Source: Desulfocapsa sp. (GTDB taxonomy: Bacteria; Desulfobacterota; Desulfobulbia; Desulfobulbales; Desulfocapsaceae). Taken from it: a stretch of 13,398 nt of DNA. The notes beneath the pieces were generated by a model that worked only from the letters and a program-made list of their open reading frames with translations, ran no database searches and had not been told where the DNA came from. Numbering within the stretch: position 1 is the first letter of the stretch; each line of letters opens with the position of its first letter. The stretch is from assembly GCA_020717935.1 (NCBI GenBank), contig DYDK01000020.1:1-13398 (forward strand), read 5' to 3'. Below are positions 6,955 to 13,398 of this stretch, in pieces. Both the position numbers and the translations under genes were made by a program.

Positions 6955-7764
6955 ATGTCAGCAACACTTTATATTATCGGCGTCGGCCCTGGAGATCCTG
7001 ATCTTCTCACTGTGAAGGCCCTTACACTTTTACGCCAATGTCCAGTCATTGCCACCCCCACAGCCTCCTTGAAAGGCCACTCCACAGCCCTGGCCATCGT
7101 CCGCCAGGCCTTATCTGCTAAGGAAATGCAAGAAAAGGAAATTGTTGAGCTCCATTTCCCCATGCAGAAAATTCATCGTGATCAAGAACCGGAAGCAGAG
7201 GTTTTGCAAGCCTGGCAGGAGGCTGTGCAGAAAATCGTTGCTAAGCTCAGACAAGGTAAATCCGTGGCCTTTCCAACACTGGGCGATCCGGCTATCTACT
7301 CCACCGGTTACTACCTGTATATGACCATCACCGAAATCTATCCGCAGGCAGGCGTGCGCTTTGTTCCTGGTATTTCAGCCATGAGTTCCTGCTCGGCCAA
7401 CACCAGTGCTCCTCTCTGCCTTGGCGATGACATGCTGGCCGTGATTCCGGCCACATTCAGCGACAAACGGCTTCGGCAGGTATTGGAATCGTTTGATACA
7501 ATTGTCTTGATGAAGGTGCATAAGGTTATGGATACACTGATTCCCCTGTTGCACGACTTGCATCTGATCGAAAATGCCATTCTGGTGGAACGGGTGGGTA
7601 TGACTGATGAACGGGTGATGTCTGATTTGACAGTCTTTTTAGGAAAGGAGGGGCAAGTTCAACAAGTGCACTATTTTTCCACAATTATTGTCAAAAAAAG
7701 AGATTCTTTCGTACGCCTTCGTTCAAAAATAACTCATACCTTTTTAGCTCCAAGAACGGCATAA
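6955..7764 (+). CDS. cbiL: Cobalt-precorrin-2 C20-methyltransferase CbiL
   Basis: A 269-residue tetrapyrrole methylase. The SAM-binding N-terminus is YIIGVGPGDPDLLTVKAL (6-23). The family's second glycine region is FPTLGDPAIYSTGYYLY (about 104-120), followed by VPGISAMSSCSANTSAPL and a DTIVLMKVHKV stretch typical of CobI/CbiL enzymes. It transfers a methyl group from SAM to C20 of (cobalt-)precorrin-2. With CbiK acting on sirohydrochlorin, the cobalt-first reaction is expected, making this the step directly after chelation. It lies 44 bases after the binding-protein gene with no clear promoter between. The ribosome site is weak, yet no better start is visible. The enzyme is cytoplasmic, in contrast to the exported CbiK. 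Confidence 0.93.
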   Translation: MSATLYIIGVGPGDPDLLTVKALTLLRQCPVIATPTASLKGHSTALAIVRQALSAKEMQEKEIVELHFPMQKIHRDQEPEAEVLQAWQEAVQKIVAKLRQGKSVAFPTLGDPAIYSTGYYLYMTITEIYPQAGVRFVPGISAMSSCSANTSAPLCLGDDMLAVIPATFSDKRLRQVLESFDTIVLMKVHKVMDTLIPLLHDLHLIENAILVERVGMTDERVMSDLTVFLGKEGQVQQVHYFSTIIVKKRDSFVRLRSKITHTFLAPRTA

Positions 7765-7814
7765 GGGGCCGTAAAGAAATGGAAAAAAGTATGGGTTATT
7801 TCTTAACGGCCCCT
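7764..7814 (+). terminator. Long hairpin closing the cobalamin operon
   Basis: Inverted arms of 17 bases (7764-7780 and 7798-7814, starting AGGGGCCGT) match at 16 positions around a 17-base loop and begin on the last base of the cbiL stop codon. No T-tract follows on the plus strand, so it may be a mRNA 3'-end stabiliser or a Rho-type boundary instead of a classical terminator. Confidence 0.5.
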
Positions 7815-7957
7815 AAATGTATATGAAAATCAACTTCCCCTTAGCAGACAGAGTTGAGACAAAAGGCTTATACATCAAGCAATGAACTCACTCTGGCCCT
7901 TACGGTGGTCTTTTATGCATTCTCTACTGGGAACCTGTTTCCTGTGTTTCCTGTTTT

Positions 7958-7966
7958 TGGTATAGT
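7958..7966 (+). promoter_or_regulatory. Candidate extended -10 promoter for the VKOR gene
   Basis: TGGTATAGT resembles an extended -10 (TGnTATAAT). No good -35 is visible 17 bases upstream. Transcripts would start near 7973 and leave a leader of about 125 bases. The 7815-8098 stretch otherwise holds only a weak 72-codon reading frame (7854-8072) that is not convincing as a gene. Confidence 0.3.
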
Positions 7967-8038
7967 GTTCCCTGATTGGCACCTCCCCTCAGATATCGGA
8001 AAGATGACCCTGATCAGCAATGAAGGCTGGCAGCCGTA

Positions 8039-8057
8039 CTTCTGGTGGCCCCAGAAG
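8039..8057 (+). promoter_or_regulatory. Hairpin in the VKOR leader
   Basis: CTTCTGG (8039-8045) and CCAGAAG (8051-8057) form a perfect 7-bp stem with loop TGGCC. A weaker outer helix is possible between 8026-8030 and 8058-8062. It lies 30 to 42 bases before the AAGGAG site (8088-8093). No known riboswitch class was recognised. Confidence 0.4.
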
Positions 8058-8098
8058 CCGGTAACGCCCTGAAAAGACTTCGTTCATAAGGAGTGTGT

Positions 8099-9127
8099 TT
8101 GAAACCTGAACCTGTGAGTGACACGATGATTGATAAAAAATCCACATTGATTTCTGCGATTTCCTTTGCCGCCAGTGTCTTGATTGGTATCCAGATTCTG
8201 ATCATCCTCTTCCGCGGGGAAGCGGCATGTCTTAATCAGGGCTGCAAGATTGTTGAAAATCTGATAACCATTCCTCCCATTTATTTTAATCTTGTCGGTT
8301 TTTTTTATTTCCAGACTGTCTGCTGGCTTTTTTTTCTGGCCCGTCATAAGGGCAATCTTTTCATTGAGCTCTCCCGGCTCTTCCTACTCACAGGAGTAGC
8401 TGTCGAAAGTGTACTGGTAACCTATCAGCTTTATATTGCCGCCGCATTTTGTGCGTATTGCCTTCTCTTGTTTTCAATCGTTCTGCTGTTAAACGCGCTG
8501 GCTGGATGGAAACAATGTGTTGCGGGAATCAGCATTTTTTTTGGCATCATAATCATCTCTTCCATGTTGAGTTACGGCCCGACGGCCCTGTTATCCAAAC
8601 AGCAAACCATCAATAGCGGCACCTATGGAACTCGAACCTGCTTAAATCCGCAAAAAGAACTGTACCTCTTCTTTTCAGCAGATTGCCCCCACTGCAAAAA
8701 TGTTATCCAGGCGTTAGAGGGCTGCAGCAGTTGCAATTTCCACTTTAATCCTGTTGAAAAGCTGGATAGTTTTGATCTCAAGGGAATGGAGCATACAGCT
8801 TCATATGACCCGGAATTAAACAAGCTATTGCTCAAATTGCTGGGCATCGACTCAATTCCGGTTTTGCTTGAAAAAAATCAATCAGGATTTTCTCTCATCA
8901 AAGGCGAAACACAGATTGTCCACTATATTCAACAGGCATGTTACCAGGCTGACCCGCTCCTTTATCTGAGCCGTCAGGGACAGAGTTCTCAGGACGGAAT
9001 TCCGGTTTTCAGTGAGGTAGGAGAATGCTCGTTAAATATCGAGTGTGAAAAAGAAGGGCAACAGAAGCTCCCCGCGGAGACATCTACTGAAGAATCCGTT
9101 CCCCCATATGAGCCGCATGCAAAATGA
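8099..9127 (+). CDS. VKOR-thioredoxin fusion, periplasmic disulfide-bond forming enzyme
   Basis: The 342-residue product joins a vitamin K epoxide reductase domain to a thioredoxin-like domain. In the VKOR part, helices run through about residues 17-37, 60-80, 92-112, 115-134 and 141-157. The loop cysteines Cys44 and Cys49 and the quinone-side CAYC (118-121) are present. The thioredoxin-like part has CPHC (196-199) after the strand ELYLFFS and a SIPVLL cis-proline site. Such fusions replace the DsbA/DsbB pair: substrate electrons pass from CPHC to the loop cysteines, to CAYC, to quinone. The start is uncertain: TTG at 8099 has AAGGAG five bases upstream; GTG 8093, GTG 8114 and ATG 8126 are in frame. 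The C-terminal 45 residues carry two more cysteines and an acidic tail not expected of the fold. It stands alone, ending two bases before a MITE-like element. Confidence 0.9.
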   Translation: MKPEPVSDTMIDKKSTLISAISFAASVLIGIQILIILFRGEAACLNQGCKIVENLITIPPIYFNLVGFFYFQTVCWLFFLARHKGNLFIELSRLFLLTGVAVESVLVTYQLYIAAAFCAYCLLLFSIVLLLNALAGWKQCVAGISIFFGIIIISSMLSYGPTALLSKQQTINSGTYGTRTCLNPQKELYLFFSADCPHCKNVIQALEGCSSCNFHFNPVEKLDSFDLKGMEHTASYDPELNKLLLKLLGIDSIPVLLEKNQSGFSLIKGETQIVHYIQQACYQADPLLYLSRQGQSSQDGIPVFSEVGECSLNIECEKEGQQKLPAETSTEESVPPYEPHAK

Positions 9128-9128
9128 A

Positions 9129-9276
9129 GGTGGTGTACGGATATAATTGACATGAACCAGGAATCAACTCGCAATGCTCGCCATGTCAACGCGTTAGTAA
9201 ACCTGCGCAGCAGGTCGCAAACAATCACTAAAACAGTGAGTTCTCAAGCTATGTCAACTTATATCCGTACACCACC
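9129..9276. mobile_element. 148-bp MITE-like element
   Basis: Terminal inverted repeats at 9129-9153 and 9251-9276 match over 25 bases with a single one-base gap, beginning GGTGGTGTACGGATATAA and ending in TTGACAT. The interior has no reading frame but contains two further palindromes (9201-9215 ACCTGC/GCAGGT; 9225-9239 TCACT/AGTGA) and an internal copy of ATGTCAAC (9183-9190) that also occurs at the inner edge of the right repeat. No target duplication is visible. This is the form of a non-autonomous element moved by a transposase elsewhere. It lies directly behind the VKOR stop codon. Confidence 0.8.
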
Positions 9277-9305
9277 CCTTGTTTTGAGAAAGCCGACGAC
9301 TCATA

Positions 9306-9323
9306 AAATACACGGGGGTATTT
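9306..9323 (-). terminator. Weak hairpin after the diguanylate cyclase gene
   Basis: On the minus strand a 6-bp stem (AAATAC/GTATTT) with a C-rich loop is followed by TATGAGT, with few T. It is located six bases past the stop codon at 9330, so a terminator role is possible but poorly supported. Confidence 0.25.
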
Positions 9324-9329
9324 CGAGAG

Positions 9330-10611
9330 CTATACTTCTGCTGAATAGAGACAGAACCGGTTCCTGCCTGCGTTCTTGGCATGATATAAGGCCTGATCGG
9401 CATGGGATATCAGGGCCGACAGGCTGACTTCGTCTGTCAATTCAGCCACGCCAAAACTTGCGGTCAAAGACAGATCTTTCACAAAATGAAAATCGGCAAC
9501 AGCAGTTCTGAGAACATTGGCCACAGTTGCGGCTCCTTCTTCACTCTGCTCGACCACGGCAATCAGAAACTCCTCGCCTCCCACCCGACCAAAAATGTCG
9601 GATGTGCGTAAACGGCTCTTGATCAGCAAGGCCAACTCTTGAAGCACTCTATCACCAGTTTCATGACCATGCGTGTCATTGACCTGTTTGAAGTGATCCA
9701 GATCCAGCATGATCAAACTGAACGATTTGTCATAGCGTTTGGCACCGGAGAATGGCTGCTCGGCAGCCTGCATGAAACCCATACGATTATAAATGTTTGT
9801 CAGGTAGTCGGTGATCGATGTTCGCTCCAGTTGCTGATTCTTGTCGAGGATGATTTGATGTTGAGTGTCGGCATACTTGATAAAGAACCAGATCAGAGAA
9901 AGAATCAGGGACAAGATAATGAAAGTCACCATTGTCAGGGTATTTGATATTTTTTCTCCTGCCCGAAGATGCGTCTTTAAGGGTACCCGGATCGAGATCA
10001 GGGAGCGGATATTCCCCTCCTCTTCATGGTAACCGGCTGCTTGTGGATAAAGATCAACCATTTCCTTGGGAGCATCAGCAGGATCTCCATGACAGAGGAG
10101 GCAGCTTTTGGCATTGGGGTCATTCGCCATCGCGAAATAGAGAAACTTGTCACCGTTATTGTCCTCCGAAACCTCTTTGAATTTTGACAGTTCACCGGCA
10201 TTCATCCGTTTCAGCAACAGACTTTCAAATTCATTTGCCCGATTTATTTCATTGCGGGGGTTGCTGGACGCTAATTTGAAATAGATTTCCGGCAACTCGT
10301 TCTTCTTCCGTTCATTATTGCTGAACTCCTTGATTTGTCGAGCAATATAGGTAAACAACATCGTCTTTGGAGAGAAGTATTCTCTGGTAAAGTCGTCCTT
10401 CCTGCTTCAAACGATAAAGTTCGGGTCTGGAAATGGTGTTGACATACTGATGAATAGCTCGATGGCTCAGAAGTGAGTCCTGAACCAGCTTTTCAGCTTC
10501 AGCAATCGCGTATTGTTCTGTGTAATTGTGGAAAATGAGCGCCAGAAAAATAAATGCAAAGCCAAAAATGGAAAGCATCAGGACAAGTAGCTCTTGACTT
10601 TTCCTTATCAT
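9330..10611 (-). pseudogene. Frameshifted Tll0287-like sensor diguanylate cyclase
   Basis: Two overlapping frames encode consecutive parts of one protein. Frame A (10611 to about 10384) gives a membrane helix (7-28) and the start of a Tll0287-like (DUF3365) sensor domain, up to EGRLYQ. Skipping one base (10383) continues with EYFSPKT into frame B, which runs to 9330; the joined product would have 426 residues and no internal stop. Frame B holds ASSNPRNEINRANEFE, a c-type haem motif CLLCH and a second membrane helix. A GGDEF domain follows with active site GGEEF and an RTSD inhibitory site five residues before it. The intact protein would sense a periplasmic signal via haem and make c-di-GMP. 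Start chosen for the GAGG site upstream. Unrepaired, frame A ends 22 residues later; frame B from its ATG (10361) would be a soluble-start 343-residue form. A sequencing error is possible. Confidence 0.85.
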
Positions 10612-10727
10612 AAAAACCTCGCAAGTTGCAGTTTTGATAAAAAAGCGTACAAAAGGATATCTTGAAAAAATGAGGCTGTTCGTTCAAAATCGAGACATGT
10701 GAAAAATTTTATCGCGAGCATCTAAGC

Positions 10728-10750
10728 GACTCGGAACATACTGATATTCC
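10728..10750 (+). repeat. Third copy of the GACTCGGAA dispersed motif
   Basis: The 23 bases starting GACTCGGAACATACTGAT match the copy at 829-851 at 20 positions and the inverted copy at 893-871 at 20 positions. The surrounding gap (10612-10905) shows no gene. The motif lies upstream of the frameshifted cyclase on the opposite strand, and TCGGAA/TTCCGA within it can pair. Confidence 0.6.
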
Positions 10751-10858
10751 GATAAAAAACTTTAAGCATAACGAAGAAGTTGGACAAAAAGACCATTTTT
10801 CACGATGCCCTAATTCTACTTTGTCAGATTTGTTTTATAAGGTAATGCGTACCTGTTA

Positions 10859-10888
10859 CCCCCCTTAATCCCCCCTTGTCAGGGGGGA
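10859..10888. repeat. C-run/G-run hairpin repeat
   Basis: Two runs of six C (10859-10864, 10870-10875) separated by TTAAT are followed by TTGTC, A and six G. The second C run forms an 8-bp stem (10869-10876 with 10881-10888) around TGTC. AGATTTTT follows on the plus strand, so it could stop plus-strand transcription; on the minus strand it lies 18 bases past the yciH stop. The form suggests a dispersed intergenic repeat. Confidence 0.5.
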
Positions 10889-10905
10889 GATTTTTAGAGA
10901 ATGCG

Positions 10906-11268
10906 TCATCCGCCGGCCTGCTTCACTATATACCCAAGCCCGGTCAGCTCCCGCTCCAGCGTGTCCCGGTGGTCGCCCTGAATTTCAATGATACCCTCCT
11001 TGATGCTGCCGCCGCTGCCGCATTTCTGTTTCAGGGTTGTCGCCAGTTTTTTCAGGGCCTCGCCGTTTAAAGGGACACCGGCAATCAAGGTCACGCCCTT
11101 TCCCTTTCGTCCTTTGGTTTCTCGCATAAGCCGGACGATACCGTCATCAGCGGGAGGTCTCTGCTTCTTTCGGCAACTGCATTTCGCGGCAAGTTCATGA
11201 CACTCGGGACAGAGTTTGCCGGACTCGGTCGAGTACACAATTCCTGAATTTTTATTCTGTATCTTCAT
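10906..11268 (-). CDS. yciH: SUI1/eIF1-like translation factor YciH
   Basis: The 120-residue product has an N-terminal cysteine cluster (Cys20, Cys23, Cys30, Cys32; CPECHELAAKCSC), as in many prokaryotic SUI1 proteins and suggestive of metal binding. The SUI1 domain follows at about 44-118, with GKGVTLIAGVPLN, the TTLKQKCGSGGSIKEG block and IEIQGDHRDTLEREL, the strongest family signature. It is a homologue of eukaryotic eIF1; E. coli YciH can discriminate initiation complexes and is linked to stress-time repression of translation. The open frame extends upstream to 11556 through the ung gene on the same strand, but that part is shadow sequence. The ATG at 11268 has AAAGG just upstream and starts 19 bases after ung, so the two are probably co-transcribed. 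Confidence 0.93.
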   Translation of the reverse strand: MKIQNKNSGIVYSTESGKLCPECHELAAKCSCRKKQRPPADDGIVRLMRETKGRKGKGVTLIAGVPLNGEALKKLATTLKQKCGSGGSIKEGIIEIQGDHRDTLERELTGLGYIVKQAGG

Positions 11269-11287
11269 GACCTTTGAGCTTCTTGAA

Positions 11288-12034
11288 TTATTGCACAGCG
11301 TTGACCCAACTCCCATTTCCCCTTCCATTGTTCCCTGTATTGAGCAAAGGCAGTTCCCAGTGAATGGGTGATTTTGATTGGTACTGCAAATAGGCATTGG
11401 CCTTGGAAAAATGCTTGTTCCCGAAAAAACCACGATGCGCGGATAAGGGGGACGGGTGTACCGACTGCAGTACCAGGTGCCGCTTCTTGTCGATAATCGC
11501 GCCTTTCTTTTGAGCGTAACTGCCCCACAAGAAGAACACCAGCCCGGAATGCTCACTGTTCAGCGTTTTGATAATGGCATCAGTGAAACACTCCCAGCCC
11601 TTTCCCTGGTGCGAACCTGGCCTGTTCATTTCCACTGTCAGCACACTGTTTAACAGCAGCACACCCTGTTCCGCCCAACTACTGAGGCAGCCATGGTTGG
11701 CCGGAGCAATGCCGAGATCGGCCTGGATCTCCTGAAAAATATTTTTCAAAGATGGCGGAGGCGCAACCCCCGGCATAACAGAAAAACACAGGCCATGCGC
11801 CTGCCCCGGCCCATGATACGGGTCCTGCCCGATGATCACAACCTTCACCTTCTCAAAGGGAAGCAGGTTCATGGCATTAAAGATGTCTTTCCCTTCCGGG
11901 TAAATGACCTTTCCGGCCTGTTTCTCCTGAATCAGGAACTGTCTGAGATTGAGCATGTACTCCTGCTCAAATTCACCGCCGATCCGACTTTTCCAGGAAG
12001 GTATTAACTGAACTCGATCGTGTATCTCAGACAT
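11288..12034 (-). CDS. ung: Uracil-DNA glycosylase, family 1
   Basis: Ung removes uracil from DNA and starts base-excision repair. This 248-residue protein has the water-activating loop GQDPYHG (69-75, catalytic Asp71), the uracil pocket Phe in GLCFSV, the minor-groove segment PPPSLKNI (92-99), LLLNSVLTV (126-134) and the Leu-loop [13 protein letters not shown] (193-205, His193). All catalytic elements are intact, so it should be active. The ATG at 12034 ([13 protein letters not shown] start) is preferred over an in-frame start at 12103 because family members begin close to this point. An AAAGG site is located about nine bases upstream. The C-terminus, after the IHWELPLL that normally ends the enzyme, adds about 15 Asn/Gly-rich residues. 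It is followed closely by yciH. Confidence 0.96.
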   Translation of the reverse strand: MSEIHDRVQLIPSWKSRIGGEFEQEYMLNLRQFLIQEKQAGKVIYPEGKDIFNAMNLLPFEKVKVVIIGQDPYHGPGQAHGLCFSVMPGVAPPPSLKNIFQEIQADLGIAPANHGCLSSWAEQGVLLLNSVLTVEMNRPGSHQGKGWECFTDAIIKTLNSEHSGLVFFLWGSYAQKKGAIIDKKRHLVLQSVHPSPLSAHRGFFGNKHFSKANAYLQYQSKSPIHWELPLLNTGNNGRGNGSWVNAVQ

Positions 12035-12121
12035 TGGACAATACCTTTGTGTGGTTATTTTTCGGCCCCATTCTCTGTTTTTCCTCCCTGCTTGCGGCAG
12101 CACAGTTCACGCAGTGTCTGG

Positions 12122-12601
12122 TCAGACCGATTGACTTGGCAGTACACGGGTGTTTTTCATGATTTTGTAGGCGGCGACCCCGCTTGGCTTGAACGGGAGC
12201 TCTCGGGACTCAAGCTGCCGGGTCACAAAGGCGAAGGCCTCGTCTTTGACGGACTCATCCCATCCGCCGGGCGAAGAGAGAATAAAACGCTTATTGCTCC
12301 CGTGGAGCACCATCGTTCCCTCGCCCGCTCCGACCTCAACCCTGGATATTTCATCCCAGCGGATTCGCCATGCGCCAAACGATGACCGATGGAAAAGGCC
12401 CTCACCATCAATATCAAAGCTGCCGGAACCCAGCACCATATACGCCCCGAACGCCGCGGAAACAACACATCCCCCAGCCAGAAGGTACTGCTGGATCAGA
12501 ATCGCTATCATAAGCCCGACGGCACAAAGCGCAATCCAGCCCCAACCGATAATCCGGTAGGAACGCATCTCGATGTGGTAGTTATTCTTACTTTTTTCCA
12601 T
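12122..12601 (-). CDS. Small membrane protein with PH-like cytosolic domain
   Basis: I do not recognise this gene as a named family member. The 159-residue product has two adjacent hydrophobic segments at about 15-37 and 39-58. A soluble part follows with alternating strands (SFDIDGEGLFHRSSFGAWRI, then IRWDEISRVEVGAGEGTMVL), a pattern seen in bacterial PH (bPH) domains of small membrane proteins. There is no catalytic motif. The start is chosen at 12601 because GGAG is nine bases upstream; ATG 12616 and GTG 12631 are in frame. The gene is in the same direction as ung and 87 bases upstream of it, so it may share a transcript. Its function is unknown. Confidence 0.65.
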   Translation of the reverse strand: MEKSKNNYHIEMRSYRIIGWGWIALCAVGLMIAILIQQYLLAGGCVVSAAFGAYMVLGSGSFDIDGEGLFHRSSFGAWRIRWDEISRVEVGAGEGTMVLHGSNKRFILSSPGGWDESVKDEAFAFVTRQLESRELPFKPSGVAAYKIMKNTRVLPSQSV

Positions 12602-12688
12602 TTCACCCAACTCCATTCTCTTGAGCCGCACTGTCCCATGCCCCGACCTTCACGGAACCAGTGGAAACAAAAACATTCAAGCTGATCC

Positions 12689-13267
12689 TTATTTATCAGC
12701 CAGGATTTCCCAATGGCCACTCTTGCGTGAGCCAACCCTTTTGAGTCGTTCCGACTTGCACAATTCCCGGATAGCCCGTTCTATAGTGCTTTCCGATTTT
12801 TCGAGTTTGGTGGCTAACTCAGAGACAGTCAGGGCGTTATTTGAGACCAGCAGGTCAAAAACCTTTCCCGTCATTTTTCCCGTCATTTTTCCCGTCATTT
12901 TTCCCGTCTCATCCGCCATCCGCCCCCACATCATTTCCAGCCGGGTCTGGTCATACGGTTCAAAAGAATCAAAAAGTCGTATCGTGCCGCCTTCTATCTC
13001 CCAGCCCTGGCGAATCTTGGGCAAGCCGGAGCCGGCGCGCTCACCGAGATTGATCATCAAAAACATCTGATGCAGCGTGCGATTGCGGCAATCGCTTTCC
13101 CCGCCGCGCAGGGCCTGTTCTGCAGGCACGCGCATCATCCCCGGATTACGAAAGACAAAACCTGCGGGGTCTTTCACCACCAGAATCGAAGCCCGTCCTG
13201 AATAGTCGGCATGAACAAGGGCATTGACCAGCGCCTCACGCAGGGCGCGGTGCAGAGGGGTATCCAC
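12689..13267 (-). pseudogene. 5'-truncated AlbA_2/HATPase_c_4-type regulator
   Basis: The readable 192 residues correspond to the C-terminal half of Schlafen/AlbA_2-type putative transcriptional regulators (often misnamed RecG-like). The ATPase-like part starts with HRALREALVNALVHADYSG and includes FRNPG and GERAGSGLPKI. A winged helix follows (about 134-190; VFDLLVSNNALTVSELA and STIERAIRELCKSERLKRVG). The N-terminal AlbA_2 domain, normally some 200 residues, is absent. The only start is a GTG at 13267, and an in-frame TGA lies three codons upstream of it. Possible IS sequence begins at 13295. I infer a broken gene. Between the two parts is the tandem linker TGKM x3 plus TGK. These proteins are often linked to toxin-antitoxin or stress regulation, but without the DNA-binding domain activity is doubtful. 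Confidence 0.75.
12867..12908 (-). repeat. Tandem 12-bp coding repeat (TGKM linker)
   Basis: Three full and one half copies of CCCGTCATTTTT (plus strand) encode repeated TGKM on the minus strand, between the ATPase-like and winged-helix parts of the regulator. The unit copies are identical. Short repeated TEK/TGK linkers at this position are known in the family. The repeat length is a multiple of three, so copy-number changes keep the frame. Confidence 0.9.
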
Positions 13268-13294
13268 GGATGGTCAGGGCGGTGAACTATCAGA

Positions 13295-13398
13295 TGTCAA
13301 TTACTTTGGCCGGTTCGCGACAATTATCTTGTCCGGTTTTTGATTACAGACCTCGTAAACAACATGCCAAAAGCGTCATTTTTTTTGGACATTTGTTA
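13295..13398 (+). mobile_element. Probable end of an insertion sequence (runs off the window)
   Basis: From TGTCAATTAC (13295) two related copies follow each other: TGTCAATTACTTTGGCCGGTT (13295) and CGACAATTATCTTGTCCGGTT (13318), alike at most positions. A TGT start with repeated subterminal binding sites is typical of IS21-like and some related insertion sequences. No transposase frame is visible in the 104 bases. The break in the adjoining regulator gene at this point supports the interpretation. Confidence 0.5.

Noticed and set aside
7854..8072. 72-codon plus-strand frame before the VKOR gene
   Set aside because: No ribosome site or recognisable motif; the stretch looks like an untranslated leader with hairpins.
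7970..8098. Possible c-di-GMP (GEMM) or other riboswitch in the VKOR leader
   Set aside because: Hairpins exist, but the conserved GEMM core and the signatures of other classes known to me are missing.
11269..11556. N-terminal extension of YciH by 96 residues
   Set aside because: The extension overlaps ung in another frame and its translation is not protein-like; the ATG at 11268 matches the family length.
12867..12908. CRISPR-like repeat array
   Set aside because: The units are contiguous 12-mers without spacers and lie in a coding frame.

Overview
The window reads as a chromosomal segment of an anaerobic, probably sulfate-reducing Desulfobacterota bacterium, perhaps close to the Desulfobulbales. 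This is an inference from gene content: a CbiK-type (anaerobic-pathway) cobaltochelatase with a signal peptide, a VKOR-thioredoxin fusion, a CxxCH-containing sensor diguanylate cyclase and a LemA/TPM cluster. No rRNA, tRNA or CRISPR array was seen.

Layout. (1) 142-2523, minus strand: lemA lipoprotein, then a secreted TPM-domain protein with a Gly-rich tail, then a second TPM-domain membrane protein, probably one operon. (2) 2747-7764, plus strand: a textbook cobalamin riboswitch with a readable terminator/antiterminator platform, followed by exported cbiK, a FecCD/BtuC-type permease, its ATPase, a periplasmic binding protein and cbiL. This is the centre of interest: cobalt chelation, an importer and the next corrin-ring methyltransferase under one B12 switch. 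(3) 8099-9127, plus: VKOR-thioredoxin disulfide-forming enzyme. (4) 9129-9276: a 148-bp MITE-like element with 25/26-bp terminal inverted repeats. (5) 9330-10611, minus: a Tll0287-like haem-sensor diguanylate cyclase broken by one extra base. (6) 10906-12601, minus: yciH (SUI1), ung and a small PH-like membrane protein. (7) 12689-13267, minus: the 3' part of an AlbA_2/HATPase_c_4 regulator, whose 5' part is replaced by what looks like an insertion-sequence end running off the window.

How the parts work together. In region 2, low cobalamin should let the 3' part of the aptamer pair with the 5' arm of the terminator, so that the whole cbiK-transporter-cbiL unit is transcribed. With cobalamin bound, that strand is held inside the aptamer and the terminator forms. 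The products would insert cobalt into sirohydrochlorin, possibly outside the cytoplasm, move a metal or tetrapyrrole inward and start corrin methylation. The flanks (MITE, dispersed short repeats, frameshifted sensor, IS-truncated regulator) suggest repeated small rearrangements on the right half of the window.
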